A stretch of DNA of 35,047 nucleotides from an uncultured Clostridium sp. (GCA_948441945.1 CAOJQV010000011.1:1-35047); one strand, 5' to 3'. Positions 6,155 through 15,220 are shown, numbered from the stretch's first letter. Notes: generated by a model not told the origin, from the letters alone. Numbers and translations are program-made.

Positions 6155-6319
6155 ATGCTAGAAGGAAAAGTAATAAAAGACTTTAATGACAAAGAAAACA
6201 ACTTAAAGAAATACATAAAAGGGAAGAAGTTTAAAGCAGAAGACAAAAGATATAATGAATTAAAACAAAAAGGATTTGTAGGAGAAGGAAAAGAAATAAC
6301 ATCTAAAGAAGACAAGTAG
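6155..6319 (+). CDS. Small hypothetical phage protein
   Basis: This 54-residue ORF begins MLEGKVIKDFNDKENN behind AAAGGAG (6141-6147). It has the layout of short phage proteins with a VIKDFND strand, a KFKAEDKRYNELKQKGFV helix and a charged end. It lies close to the terminase small-subunit gene (eight bases) and is probably in the same transcript. Function unknown. Confidence 0.6.
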   Translation: MLEGKVIKDFNDKENNLKKYIKGKKFKAEDKRYNELKQKGFVGEGKEITSKEDK

Positions 6320-6327
6320 GTGAGGAG

Positions 6328-6810
6328 ATGGCAAAATATGATTGGAAGCAGTTAGAAAAAGAATATATATTAAGTGATTATAAATCAGTAAGTAGCTTTC
6401 TAAAAGATAAAGGTATAAAACGAAATGGCAGTGTACAGCAAGCAGTAAAAGGGTGGAATGAAAAAAAAGTTCAAAAAGAGTTCGAAAAGAGTTCAAAAAC
6501 AATAGAGAAAACTATTGAAAAAGAAAGTGAAAAGGAAGCACAACAAATAGTAGATATAAAATCAATAGCAAATGATTTAGCACTTAATATAATAAAAGCC
6601 AATAAAGAAACAAACCTATATATAGACAAATATGGAGAAATTCAAGTAGGACTGGTTGACAAAAAGGGATTAAAACAACTCACATCTGCATTAAAAGATT
6701 TAAATGAAATACTTATAGATAAAAATGAAAATAATACAACAGACTTAAACAATGCAAAAGAAATACTTGTAAAAATAAAAGAGGTGGCTAACAATGACAA
6801 AGGAAATTGA
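6328..6810 (+). CDS. terS: Terminase small subunit
   Basis: This is a 160-residue protein beginning MAKYDWKQLEKEYILSDY, a common start in terminase small subunits of Firmicute phages, followed by a VSSFLKDKGI helix and a GSVQQAVKGWNEKK segment fitting the N-terminal DNA-binding helix-turn-helix. The central region is charged and coiled, the C-terminus helical (oligomerisation and TerL contact in the family). It binds the packaging site and hands DNA to TerL, whose gene overlaps it by 17 bases. Identification rests on this start and the position. Confidence 0.75.
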   Translation: MAKYDWKQLEKEYILSDYKSVSSFLKDKGIKRNGSVQQAVKGWNEKKVQKEFEKSSKTIEKTIEKESEKEAQQIVDIKSIANDLALNIIKANKETNLYIDKYGEIQVGLVDKKGLKQLTSALKDLNEILIDKNENNTTDLNNAKEILVKIKEVANNDKGN

Positions 6811-8047
6811 ATTAAGCCACAAACAAGCAGAATATATAAGAAAAGCTAATCATAGATGGAATATAAAAATTGGAGCAACACAATGTGGTAAAACATATAT
6901 AGATACTCAATACCTAATACCAAATAGAATAATAGAAAGACTAGGAAAACCTGGTCTTGTTTTTATTGTAGGCGTATCAAAAGGAACAATACAAAGAAAT
7001 ATAATAGAACCACTTCAAGAAATATGGGGAAGTAATCTAGTAGCAGATATAGGAAGTAATAATATTTCCACAATGTTTGGAGAAAAAGTCTATTGTATTG
7101 GTGCAGATAATGTAGGAATGGTAAGAAAATATAGAGGTGCAAGAATAAAGTATCTTTATATAGATGAAATTGTTGATATAAATGAGGAAGTATTTGAATT
7201 ATTAAAATCAAGATTAAGCTTTGAATATAGTTGTTGTGATGCAAGTGGAAACCCACAAAGCAGAACACATTTTATTAAAAAATTTATAGAAAGCAATATA
7301 GATATATACTTACAACATTATACATTATTTGATAATCCATTTTTACCACAAAAATATATTGAAGAACTCTGCAAAGAATATCAAGGCACAGTATACTACA
7401 ATAGATATATATTAGGTCAATGGTGTAACGCAGAAGGATTAATATTTCAACAAATAGCAAATGACTATACTAGATATATTACAAAAGAAGTCCAGTTAAA
7501 CTCTATAATAAGTATAGGAATAGACTGGGGAGGAAATAAGTCAAAACATAGTATTACAGCTACAAAAATAAGTAGAGACTTTAAAAATGTACAATGTCTA
7601 AAATCAGACACTATGATAGCAACAGGAACAAATACAAAACAAGTATTTAGATGGATAATAAATTTTATAAAAGAGATACAGGACAAATATGGAACTGTAT
7701 CTTTTATTTTTGCAGATAGTGCTGAACAAGTGTTAAATAATTCTTTACAAGGGGAATTAATATCAAATGGACTAAACATAAAGGTTCAAGATAGCATAAA
7801 AATAGAAATCAAAAACAGAATAGAATTATGGAATAGATTATTAAATTTAGACAAATTAAGTTTTATAGAAGGACAAACCAAAACAATTATAGAAGCACTG
7901 CAAACAGCTTTATATGATGATAAAGCAAAAGATGATAGATGGATAGACGATGGAGAAACATCCGATATAGACAGTTTAGATAGTTTTAACTATTCATTTG
8001 AATTTTGGTTTGAACAAATATCTTATTATTTAGGAAAGGTAGCATAA
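6794..8047 (+). CDS. terL: Terminase large subunit (packaging ATPase and nuclease)
   Basis: This is a 417-residue PBSX-type TerL. The N-terminal ATPase has Walker A GATQCGKT at 27-34, Walker B YLYIDE with D124 and E125, and a coupling region after it. The C-terminal RNase H-like nuclease has GIDWGG with D244, FADSAEQ with D308, and further acidic residues near 390-400 (DSLDSFNYSFEFW). It pumps DNA into the procapsid at the portal and cuts concatemers. Length and motifs are complete. The gene overlaps terS and is followed two bases later by the portal gene. Confidence 0.95.
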   Translation: MTKEIELSHKQAEYIRKANHRWNIKIGATQCGKTYIDTQYLIPNRIIERLGKPGLVFIVGVSKGTIQRNIIEPLQEIWGSNLVADIGSNNISTMFGEKVYCIGADNVGMVRKYRGARIKYLYIDEIVDINEEVFELLKSRLSFEYSCCDASGNPQSRTHFIKKFIESNIDIYLQHYTLFDNPFLPQKYIEELCKEYQGTVYYNRYILGQWCNAEGLIFQQIANDYTRYITKEVQLNSIISIGIDWGGNKSKHSITATKISRDFKNVQCLKSDTMIATGTNTKQVFRWIINFIKEIQDKYGTVSFIFADSAEQVLNNSLQGELISNGLNIKVQDSIKIEIKNRIELWNRLLNLDKLSFIEGQTKTIIEALQTALYDDKAKDDRWIDDGETSDIDSLDSFNYSFEFWFEQISYYLGKVA

Positions 8048-8048
8048 A

Positions 8049-9527
8049 ATGAATAATGTAGTTTTAAAATATTTAAAAAAGCAAGGATATGAAACAGTAT
8101 CAACAGATTATTATAATTGGATAGAATTATGGAAGTCTTGGTGGAAAAATGAAGTAGACTTTCATAAATATCATGACGAAACAGGAGAAGAAAGAAAACT
8201 GTATAGTCTAGGTATGGCAAAAAGAGTTTCAGAAGACTGGTCAAGTATTTTATTTACTGAAAGAGATGAAATAACAACAAAAGCAAATACAGATAAACAA
8301 ACAAATGCAAATAATAAATATTTATCGAAACAACTAGAAATTTTAAAAATATATGATGATTTACCAATAGCAATAGAAAAAGCAATAGCAATGGGAACAG
8401 CTGGAGCCATATTAAGAGTAAAACATGCTAAAGTAGATAAAAAAGGTAATTTAGTAGCAGACAATAGAACAAAACTAGATATTATTTATGTAGGAGCTAA
8501 TCAAATAATTCCACTTAGAGTTGAACATGGGCAAATAATAGACATAGCAATTGTAAGTGAAAATAATGTAAAAGATAAAAAAGAATATTATATCGAAATA
8601 TATAAATTAGAATATAAAGAAAAACTTCAAAAAGACGTTTATATAATAACAAATACATATTTAGATGAAAATGGAAACGAAATTCAAAAAGAAGGTATAG
8701 CAAAGAATTATACAATTAATTCTGATGTACCTTCTTTTAGTATATTAAAACCAGCAATAGCCAACCCATTAGATACAAGTTATAACAATGTAAATGGATT
8801 AGGTTTCAGTGTATATGGCACAGCAATAGACCAATTGAAAGCTTGTGATATAACATACAATAATTTTGTTATGGACTTCTACTTAGGTGGAAAGAAAGTA
8901 TTTTATAATAAAAAAATAACAAAAACAAAAACAAGAACAGTAAAAGATAGTGAAGGTAAAATAAAAGAAGAAGAATATGAAATTTATCCAGATGATATTA
9001 TGAAACAACAATGGCGAACTTATGGTGATGAAATGGCGAACTTGAAGGAAAATCCAGCTATTACAGAATATAATCCTGAATTAAGAGTAGAAGAAGATAC
9101 AAAGGGGATACAATTTGCATTAAATATGTTTAGTTTTAAATGTGGTTTGGGAACTGAATATTATAGATTTGATGAAGGAAAAGGGACAGTAACTGCTACC
9201 CAATATGCAGGAGATAGGCAAGATTTAATAGCAAATGCAAACAAACACCGTAAAAAAGTAGATGAATTTGTAAGTGGAATATGTAAAGCAATCTTATTAT
9301 TTGGAAGAATATTATTTAAAGAACCAGTTACAGAAGATTGTATAGTTACAATTACAGATAAAGATGGTTTTATGGTAGATACAGAAACAGCTAAACAAGA
9401 ATTTAGACAAGATATAGCACAAGGAATAAGACAAGAATGGGAATATAGGGTTAAGTTTTTTGGAGAAGATGAAAGCACAGCAAAAGCAATGGTAACAGAT
9501 AAAGAAATAGAAAATATAGAAGAATAG
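8049..9527 (+). CDS. Portal protein (SPP1 gp6 type)
   Basis: This is a 492-residue protein of the SPP1/A118 portal class, placed directly after TerL. Seen: a WKSWWKNEVDFHKYH segment near the N-terminus, an EDWSSILFTERDEI motif, a long alpha/beta body, GKGTVTATQY and a C-terminal helical part ending in acidic residues. Portal dodecamers form the DNA entry channel and dock the terminase and connector. Length is usual for the family. It forms part of the packaging operon. Confidence 0.9.
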   Translation: MNNVVLKYLKKQGYETVSTDYYNWIELWKSWWKNEVDFHKYHDETGEERKLYSLGMAKRVSEDWSSILFTERDEITTKANTDKQTNANNKYLSKQLEILKIYDDLPIAIEKAIAMGTAGAILRVKHAKVDKKGNLVADNRTKLDIIYVGANQIIPLRVEHGQIIDIAIVSENNVKDKKEYYIEIYKLEYKEKLQKDVYIITNTYLDENGNEIQKEGIAKNYTINSDVPSFSILKPAIANPLDTSYNNVNGLGFSVYGTAIDQLKACDITYNNFVMDFYLGGKKVFYNKKITKTKTRTVKDSEGKIKEEEYEIYPDDIMKQQWRTYGDEMANLKENPAITEYNPELRVEEDTKGIQFALNMFSFKCGLGTEYYRFDEGKGTVTATQYAGDRQDLIANANKHRKKVDEFVSGICKAILLFGRILFKEPVTEDCIVTITDKDGFMVDTETAKQEFRQDIAQGIRQEWEYRVKFFGEDESTAKAMVTDKEIENIEE

Positions 9528-9539
9528 AGGTGTTAAAAA

Positions 9540-11159
9540 ATGTTAACACCTGAATATTTAAACTTAATTGAATTTAATGATGTAGTAAAAATATATAATA
9601 AATTAAACATAGAGATAACAGCAGATATAATAAATAGAGTATCACAAATGCAAGACATAACTACTACAACTAAAAAACAATTAGAAATACTTAAACAAAT
9701 GAATGGAATGGAAATATTTAACGAGACATTAGAAAAAACATCAATGCTAACGGCAGAAACAAAAAAGGCATTAAGATTACTATTTGAAGATATGACAAGA
9801 GAGGATATAGAGGGATATAAGGAATTATATCAATATCGTAATAAGCCTTTTAAATTAAGTGAAAACCAATATAATATATTAAATCAAGGACTAAAACAAA
9901 CTAATAGATTACTTAAAAATATGACAAATACAATAGCTTTTCAAAGTAAACAAGCATATATTAAGAGTATAGATAATGCCTATATGAAAGTAGTAAGTGG
10001 GGCATTTGATTATAATACAGCCATAAAAGAGACAGTACAAGAACTAGCAAATAAAGGAATAACATTAAAAGATAAATTAGGAAGAAATGTACAATTAGAA
10101 GTAGCAGTTAGAAGAAATGTATTAAGTGGACTACATGAAACAGCTAATAATATAAATAGAGATATTGAGGATTATTTAGGTTGTGATGGTTATGAAGTAA
10201 CAGCACATATTGGAGCAAGACCAACACATGCTGAAGCACAAGGAAAACAGTATGCAGTAAATTCTAAAGATGCTTATAAATATAAAGTTGGATTATGGTC
10301 AGATGTAGTAGACTTGTGGAGTGAATATAATTGTAGACATACATATTTTGGTATAATTTTAGGGATTTCAGAGCCATTATATACAGATAAAGAATTAAAG
10401 GATTTTAGAAATGCTACAGTAACATTAAATGGTAAAGAAGTTCCATATTATGAGGCAACACAAAAACAAAGGCAACTAGAAAATGCTATAAGAAAACAAA
10501 AGAGGACAGTAGAAACACTAGAAAAAGCAAATCAAGATGTAACAGTACAGAAGACACAATTAGTACAGTTACAGAAGAAATATAATGAATTTTGTAAAGA
10601 AACTGGATTAGAAAAAGATTATGCAAGGTTACAAGTTGCAAAAATAAATACAACAGTTCAAAAAACAGAGTTGACTTATAAAGATATTACACATAAATTT
10701 ACTAAAATTCAAAAATATAAAGTAAAAGAACAAAAATATTACCAAGATGAACAAGGAAATAAATATAAGGTAGATAGAAAAAATGTAGTATTAGAACCAA
10801 GCAAAAGAGAAAGAGAAGTTGCAAATATATTAGGTAAAATATATGGTGGACAAGTTAATATTATACCAAGAGTAAATGAACCACCTAATATAAAAACACC
10901 AGACTATATTATTAATAATGAAAAATTTGATTTAAAAGAAATTATTGGAAATGGAAAAAATACTTTAGATAATGCTATAAGAAATCAACAAAAACAAGCA
11001 TCAAATTTTATTTTTGATATAAGTAATACAATAATGAAAAATGATGAAATAATCAAGCAAGTAGAGGATATTTATAAATCAAAACATAGAGAGTGGGTAA
11101 ACAAAATTATTATAATAAAGAATGATGAAGTTGTAAAAGTATATGATAGAAATAATTAA
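9540..11159 (+). CDS. Minor capsid protein fused to a C-terminal CdiA-type PD-(D/E)xK nuclease domain
   Basis: This is a 539-residue two-part protein. Residues of about 1-290 match phage minor capsid protein 2 (SPP1 gp7-like head morphogenesis), with AHIGARPTHAEAQGKQY and DLWSEYNCRH as the conserved metal-binding-like section. A coiled linker (about 300-360) follows. The last 120 residues are a different domain: KREREVANIL, then GGQVNIIP, TPDYII with D455, FDLKEI with D464 and K466, and NFIFDI. That is the pattern of CdiA-type PD-(D/E)xK toxin nucleases (many cleave tRNA). A capsid protein carrying a nuclease could deliver it with the DNA. No immunity gene is obvious next to it. Confidence 0.85.
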   Translation: MLTPEYLNLIEFNDVVKIYNKLNIEITADIINRVSQMQDITTTTKKQLEILKQMNGMEIFNETLEKTSMLTAETKKALRLLFEDMTREDIEGYKELYQYRNKPFKLSENQYNILNQGLKQTNRLLKNMTNTIAFQSKQAYIKSIDNAYMKVVSGAFDYNTAIKETVQELANKGITLKDKLGRNVQLEVAVRRNVLSGLHETANNINRDIEDYLGCDGYEVTAHIGARPTHAEAQGKQYAVNSKDAYKYKVGLWSDVVDLWSEYNCRHTYFGIILGISEPLYTDKELKDFRNATVTLNGKEVPYYEATQKQRQLENAIRKQKRTVETLEKANQDVTVQKTQLVQLQKKYNEFCKETGLEKDYARLQVAKINTTVQKTELTYKDITHKFTKIQKYKVKEQKYYQDEQGNKYKVDRKNVVLEPSKREREVANILGKIYGGQVNIIPRVNEPPNIKTPDYIINNEKFDLKEIIGNGKNTLDNAIRNQQKQASNFIFDISNTIMKNDEIIKQVEDIYKSKHREWVNKIIIIKNDEVVKVYDRNN

Positions 11160-11198
11160 GAGGTTGACTCCAGCACAAGGGTGCCAGAACCAACCTCT
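11159..11198 (+). promoter_or_regulatory. Hairpin after the capsid-nuclease gene
   Basis: A perfect 8-bp stem AGAGGTTG (11159-11166) with CAACCTCT (11191-11198) encloses a second small stem GCAC/GTGC (11173-11176, 11181-11184) with an AAGG loop. It overlaps the stop codon and is followed by AATAAAT rather than a T run, so it is a structured element or weak terminator. Confidence 0.5.
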
Positions 11199-11296
11199 AA
11201 TAAATATTTATTAACCTAATTATATAATAAATTAGATTAATTATCAATAGTTTATGTAAAAAATTTCAAACTAGTCATTAAATTTTTAATATATAC

Positions 11297-11326
11297 AAGA
11301 AGCTAAGTCGACGAGCTTCTTTTTTT
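11297..11326 (+). terminator. Intrinsic terminator upstream of the scaffold gene
   Basis: AAGAAGCT (11297-11304) pairs perfectly with AGCTTCTT (11314-11321) across a 9-base loop and is followed by a run of T to 11326. It lies inside the structural operon, so the capsid genes beyond need readthrough, antitermination or a separate start. Confidence 0.8.
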
Positions 11327-11449
11327 AGTGTCTTTTTTCAGTTAGACGATAAAGAAATTGAAGTGGTGGGCATACATCGTTAAAAATAGCAAAATATATC
11401 AAATTCAAGGGAAGAAAAACCCGTAGAAAATCGTAGGAGGAGAAATATT
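11327..11449 (+). promoter_or_regulatory. Leader of the scaffold gene, possible GP20-type RNA motif
   Basis: This 120-base untranslated stretch holds ACGAT (11346-11350) pairing with ATCGT (11376-11380), the segment GTGGTGGGCATACATCG, and a small GGG...CCC hairpin just before the AGGAGGAG ribosome site. Structured RNA motifs named GP20-a and GP20-b have been described upstream of phage GP20 genes; whether this one belongs to them needs a covariance-model search. Confidence 0.4.
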
Positions 11450-12025
11450 ATGAAAAGAAGTTTTTTAGAAGGATTATTCAAGGATTTAGAGGCTGAGGAC
11501 AGTGTTAAAAAAAATATCATTGACAGTATTATGACTGAAAATGGTAATGATGTTAACGCAGAAAAAACCAAAACTTTAACAGTTCAAAATGATTTAAAAG
11601 TAAAAGAAGGATTAATCGAAGAACTAAATACAAAAATAAAAGAAGCAGGTTCTGTCGATATTGAAGAAATCAAAAGAGTAGCTAAAGAAGAAGGTTTCGC
11701 CGAAGGTTCTAAAGAAGTTGAAGAGTTCAAAAAAACAAATGCTTTAAAAAACTCTATAAAAGGAGCAAAAGACTTTGATTTAGTTTATAGCAAACTAGAC
11801 AAAGAAAAAATTAAATACGAAAAAGATGATAAAGGAGAATATGTAGTAAGTGGCATTGATGAGCAAATCAAAGATGTCAGAGAAAAATATTCTTTTTTAT
11901 TTGAAGAAGAAGATGAAACTGGAGACGGTGAAATTAATCTAGGCGGAGAACATAAGGGTGGTTCTTCTACACCAGAATTTAATTTTGGTTTTACACCAAT
12001 ACACCCAATAGAAAATAAAGAATAG
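11450..12025 (+). CDS. Scaffold protein (Phage GP20 family)
   Basis: This is a 191-residue acidic protein rich in Lys and Glu with a long helical centre (EGLIEELNTKIKEAG, then EEIKRVAKEEGFAEGSK), matching the GP20 minor structural/scaffold family that lies directly before the major capsid gene. Scaffold proteins template procapsid assembly and are removed before DNA packaging. The C-terminus has a Gly- and acid-rich segment (EEDETGDGEINLGG). The gene has an AGGAGGAG site and a long structured leader. Confidence 0.85.
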   Translation: MKRSFLEGLFKDLEAEDSVKKNIIDSIMTENGNDVNAEKTKTLTVQNDLKVKEGLIEELNTKIKEAGSVDIEEIKRVAKEEGFAEGSKEVEEFKKTNALKNSIKGAKDFDLVYSKLDKEKIKYEKDDKGEYVVSGIDEQIKDVREKYSFLFEEEDETGDGEINLGGEHKGGSSTPEFNFGFTPIHPIENKE

Positions 12026-12041
12026 AAAGAAGGAATGAAAA

Positions 12042-12932
12042 ATGCCAGTAGTAAATTATGCTGAACAATATTCAAGAGCATTAGCTCAAAACTTTCCTTA
12101 TGTTTTAAATTTTGGAAAGTTATTTAGTACACCAAACAATTCAATATATAAGGTAATTGATGCCAAAACAATTAAAATACCAACAATAGCAACAACAGGA
12201 AGAACAGATGGAAATAGAGATGAAATAACAGGCTTCTCAAGAAATGTAGATAATGACTGGGAAGTAAAAACTTTAGCTAACCACAGAGAATGGGATACAT
12301 TATTACATCCACAAGATGTAAATCAAACAAATATGGTTTTATCTATTCAAAATGCTACTAAAGTGTTTAATGAGACACAAAAATTCCCAGAAATGGATGC
12401 TTATTGCATTTCAAAAATACATAGTGAAGCAGTAGATGCAGATGTTGCTGATGATACAACTGCATTAACAGTAGATAATATATTATCTAAATTTGATGAA
12501 TATATGGAAGCTATGGATGATGCAAGAGTACCTCAAACAGGACGTATTTTATATGTAACACCAGCTGTAAAAACATTAATAAAAAATGCTAAAGATATAG
12601 TAAAAACAATAAGCGTAAGTGGTGGAGCAACAGCGTTAAATAGAAACGTATCAAGAATAGATGAAGTTGAAATTATATCAGTACCATCTGATTTAATGAA
12701 AACAGTTTATAACTTTAACAAAGGTTGGAAAGTAGGAGAAACAGCAAAACAAATTAATATGTTATTAATTCATCCTATAGCTGTATTTACTCCAGTAAGT
12801 TATTCTTTTGCTAGTATGGAAACACCATCAGCACATACAAAAGGAAAATACTTATATTATGAAGAATCTTTTGAAGATGTATTTATTTTAAATCAAAGAA
12901 AAAATGCAATAAAATTTAATGTAGAAGCTTAG
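12042..12932 (+). CDS. Major capsid protein
   Basis: This is a 296-residue protein following the scaffold, as in SPP1/A118-like phages. Visible: the MPVVNYAEQYSRAL start, the GRTDGNRDEITGFSRNVDN loop region, a conserved REWDTLLHPQDVNQTN segment, a FDEYMEAMDDARVP helix (spine), a GRILYVTP strand and a C-terminal YEESFEDVFILN strand. This is the HK97 fold in outline. There is no delta-domain leader, in keeping with a separate scaffold gene. Confidence 0.9.
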   Translation: MPVVNYAEQYSRALAQNFPYVLNFGKLFSTPNNSIYKVIDAKTIKIPTIATTGRTDGNRDEITGFSRNVDNDWEVKTLANHREWDTLLHPQDVNQTNMVLSIQNATKVFNETQKFPEMDAYCISKIHSEAVDADVADDTTALTVDNILSKFDEYMEAMDDARVPQTGRILYVTPAVKTLIKNAKDIVKTISVSGGATALNRNVSRIDEVEIISVPSDLMKTVYNFNKGWKVGETAKQINMLLIHPIAVFTPVSYSFASMETPSAHTKGKYLYYEESFEDVFILNQRKNAIKFNVEA

Positions 12933-12942
12933 GAGGTAAACT

Positions 12943-13149
12943 ATGATAGCTGTAAAAGGAAATAAAGAAATTAAAATATTAGAAATGCAAAAAGAAACTT
13001 ATTTAGAGAAAGGCTATAAAATTTTAGATAAAGATTTAAAAGTTATAGCTACTCCTTCTACAAAGGAAGAAAAAATAAGCAAATTAGAAGAAGAAAACAA
13101 AAAATTAAAAGCAGAAATGAAAAAATTACAAGAAGCTAATAAAAAATAG
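12943..13149 (+). CDS. Small head protein with C-terminal coiled coil
   Basis: This 68-residue protein has an N-terminal small beta part (AVKGNKEIKILE, YLEKGYKILDKD) and a C-terminal coiled coil (KISKLEEENKKLKAEMKKLQ). The AGGAGG site precedes the ATG. Proteins of this size and layout lie between the capsid and connector genes in many Clostridia phages; a capsid-accessory role is possible but unproven. Confidence 0.65.
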   Translation: MIAVKGNKEIKILEMQKETYLEKGYKILDKDLKVIATPSTKEEKISKLEEENKKLKAEMKKLQEANKK

Positions 13150-13162
13150 AGGAGTTGATGAA

Positions 13163-13519
13163 ATGGTATATGCAGACTATGAATATTATAAAGAAAAATA
13201 TTTTGGAACATTACCAGAAGACTCTTTCAATTCGCTGGTTTTAAAAGCAAGCAGAGAAATAGATAAAAATGTCAATACTAAACTAACAGAAACTAAAATA
13301 AATAATTTGCCAAAAGAAGCACAAGACAGTCTAAAATATACTGCTTGTGCTTTAATTGATTTAATATCTAAAAAGCAAGAAAGCGATAATAAAAAACTAA
13401 GCTCTTATTCAATTGATGGTGTAAGCAAGACATTTAAAACTATATCATCTCAAGAATATACAAGTACAATAAAAGAAACTATAAAATGTTTACCAGAAGA
13501 ATTAATAAGATACTTATAG
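13163..13519 (+). CDS. Head-tail connector (gp6/gp15-like)
   Basis: This is a 118-residue mainly helical protein with an opening (MVYADYEYYKEKYFG) and a SFNSLVLKASREIDKNVN helix typical of the small connector/adaptor family that docks under the portal. A conserved CALIDLIS helix and a GVSKTFKTIS turn follow. It is first in the connector module and followed by a head-closure-like gene, the usual neck order. Confidence 0.8.
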   Translation: MVYADYEYYKEKYFGTLPEDSFNSLVLKASREIDKNVNTKLTETKINNLPKEAQDSLKYTACALIDLISKKQESDNKKLSSYSIDGVSKTFKTISSQEYTSTIKETIKCLPEELIRYL

Positions 13520-13529
13520 GAGGTTGATT

Positions 13530-13898
13530 ATGGAAGATTTTCCAATGCAAAAAATAACAATATATCATAAGAACGGAACTGAGTGGGATAGATATGTAAA
13601 AAATGCAAGCTATAGAAATACATCAATATTAAATCGTAATAAAAATGGTTCAAATTCAACTGATAATGCTCTTATAAGGATTTTTGATATTGAAGGTTAT
13701 AATATGACTTGGTTTGTCTTAAAAGATGATGTAATTGTAAATATGGAGGTTAAAGATGAAATAGAAGGAAATACACCAATAACACAATTAAGTAATAAGT
13801 ATGGCAAAGATAATGTTCATAAAATAATTTCTATTGATAAATTTATTTATGAAGAAGATATAGAAGACTTAAGCCATATAAAGTTAGGGTGTGGTTAA
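13530..13898 (+). CDS. Head closure / neck protein (putative)
   Basis: The ATG at 13530 is used because AGGAGG ends seven bases before it. The 122-residue beta-rich product (ITIYHKNGTEWDRYV, a NALIRIFDIEGYN strand, EGNTPITQLSNKYG) has the layout of small neck proteins lying between connector and minor capsid genes in this phage group. The family name is uncertain (DUF6751-like). The stop shares a base with the next ATG (TAATG), showing tight coupling. Confidence 0.7.
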   Translation: MEDFPMQKITIYHKNGTEWDRYVKNASYRNTSILNRNKNGSNSTDNALIRIFDIEGYNMTWFVLKDDVIVNMEVKDEIEGNTPITQLSNKYGKDNVHKIISIDKFIYEEDIEDLSHIKLGCG

Positions 13899-14308
13899 TG
13901 GAATATAGATTAGAAACAAAGCCTCTAAAAACTATTTATGCAAGCTTAGGACTAGAAGATAAAGGAAGAGTACAACAATTTTTAGGAAAAACAACAGCTG
14001 ATAACTTAAAAAAATATGTTTCTTTTGATTCAGGAACTCAAGAAGGTGCTACAAGAAGTATAGAAGGAGGAACAAAAGTAATTATAAATGTTCCTTATGC
14101 ACAATTCCAAGCAGGAGGAAAAGTTATGATTGGTGTTAGAAGTCATAGTCCTTGGGCAAGAAGAGGAGAAAGAAAAGTAGTTACTAGTAAAGATTTAACC
14201 TATCATAGTGAAAAAATAAGAGGAAAACATCCATTTGAAAGAATGAAAGCCGATAAAGGACAAAGTATATTAAATCAAACAGCAAAATATGCAAGGAGGT
14301 TTAGCTAA
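13898..14308 (+). CDS. Minor capsid/neck protein (gp10-like)
   Basis: The ATG at 13898 overlaps the upstream stop. The 136-residue product contains VSFDSGTQEGATRS, the position where neck proteins of the minor capsid 2/HK97 gp10 group carry a P.dTG.L pattern, then YAQFQAGGKVM and a basic SHSPWARRGERK stretch. Proteins of this kind sit at the head-tail joint. Family placement rests on order and pattern. Confidence 0.7.
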   Translation: MEYRLETKPLKTIYASLGLEDKGRVQQFLGKTTADNLKKYVSFDSGTQEGATRSIEGGTKVIINVPYAQFQAGGKVMIGVRSHSPWARRGERKVVTSKDLTYHSEKIRGKHPFERMKADKGQSILNQTAKYARRFS

Positions 14309-14727
14309 TGGATAAAACAATAAATGATTGGTTATTACAATATGACAAAATAAAAGAAATAGCAGAAATGATACATACAGAAGAGTTACCAGATGAAGAA
14401 AATACATTAGCACTACAAAGAAATGGCGTAGAAGAATTAAAATTAAGATATTTGAATGATAAAGGCTGGTATAGACAATATCAATATGTATTGCTATTAA
14501 AATCAAATAGTGAAGATGATTTGCAAAGATTAGATAACCTAGATTGGTTAGATGATTTAAGCAATTGGATACATCAAAAGAATATAACTAGAGATTATCC
14601 AGAATTAAAAAATATGAAAGTAAAGAAAATAAGCTGTTCTAATGCAATAACTTATGAAACAAGTGAAGATGGTTCAATAAGTACGTATTATTTACAGCTT
14701 TATTTTGATATAAGAGGAGGAATATAA
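14308..14727 (+). CDS. Tail terminator (minor capsid 3 family)
   Basis: This is a 139-residue alpha/beta protein starting MDKTINDWLLQYDKI with a central RQYQYVLLLKSNSEDD strand and a NLDWLDDLSNWI helix, matching the small tail terminator/minor capsid 3 group. Tail terminators cap the finished tail tube and join it to the neck. It overlaps its upstream neighbour at the start codon, with AAGGAGG as ribosome site, and precedes the tail tube gene by two bases. Confidence 0.8.
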   Translation: MDKTINDWLLQYDKIKEIAEMIHTEELPDEENTLALQRNGVEELKLRYLNDKGWYRQYQYVLLLKSNSEDDLQRLDNLDWLDDLSNWIHQKNITRDYPELKNMKVKKISCSNAITYETSEDGSISTYYLQLYFDIRGGI

Positions 14728-14728
14728 A

Positions 14729-15220
14729 ATGTCAGAAAATACAGTAGTTTTAAAAGATATAATGGAATATGATGAAGCACATTATTTTGGGATTAATTCA
14801 GAAATAGTGTTAGGTGGAGTAATAACTGAATTAACAGAAAGCTCAAATCCAACAGAAAGCGAGAAACAATATATACATCAAAAATCAAAGGTAGTAAAAA
14901 CAACAGGTTTTTCAAATGAATTTCCAATAACAATGGATATGGTTAAAGGAGATAAAGTATTTGATTATATGTATAATTTATTTTATGAGAGAAAAGTTGG
15001 TTCAGACTTAGATGTAGACCATTATATAGTAAACTTATGGGAACCAGTTGCAGAACAAGAAAATACATATAAAGCAAGAAAGATAACTCAAACTTGTTCA
15101 ATTACTGAATGTAATGGTGCAGCAGGAGAACAAAAGCAAATAACAGGGTCTTTAAAAGGTGGAGACTTTGTTTATGGTACATTTAATACATCAACAAAAA
15201 CATTTACAGAAAATGCATAG
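14729..15220 (+). CDS. Major tail (tube) protein
   Basis: This is a 163-residue protein with beta-rich segments (HYFGINSEIVLGGVI, a TTGFSNEFPITMDM stretch and a C-terminal KQITGSLKGGDFVYGTF), placed between tail terminator and tail chaperones where the tube subunit lies in siphophages. It should polymerise around the tape measure. A non-contractile tail is inferred because I see no sheath gene. Confidence 0.8.
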   Translation: MSENTVVLKDIMEYDEAHYFGINSEIVLGGVITELTESSNPTESEKQYIHQKSKVVKTTGFSNEFPITMDMVKGDKVFDYMYNLFYERKVGSDLDVDHYIVNLWEPVAEQENTYKARKITQTCSITECNGAAGEQKQITGSLKGGDFVYGTFNTSTKTFTENA

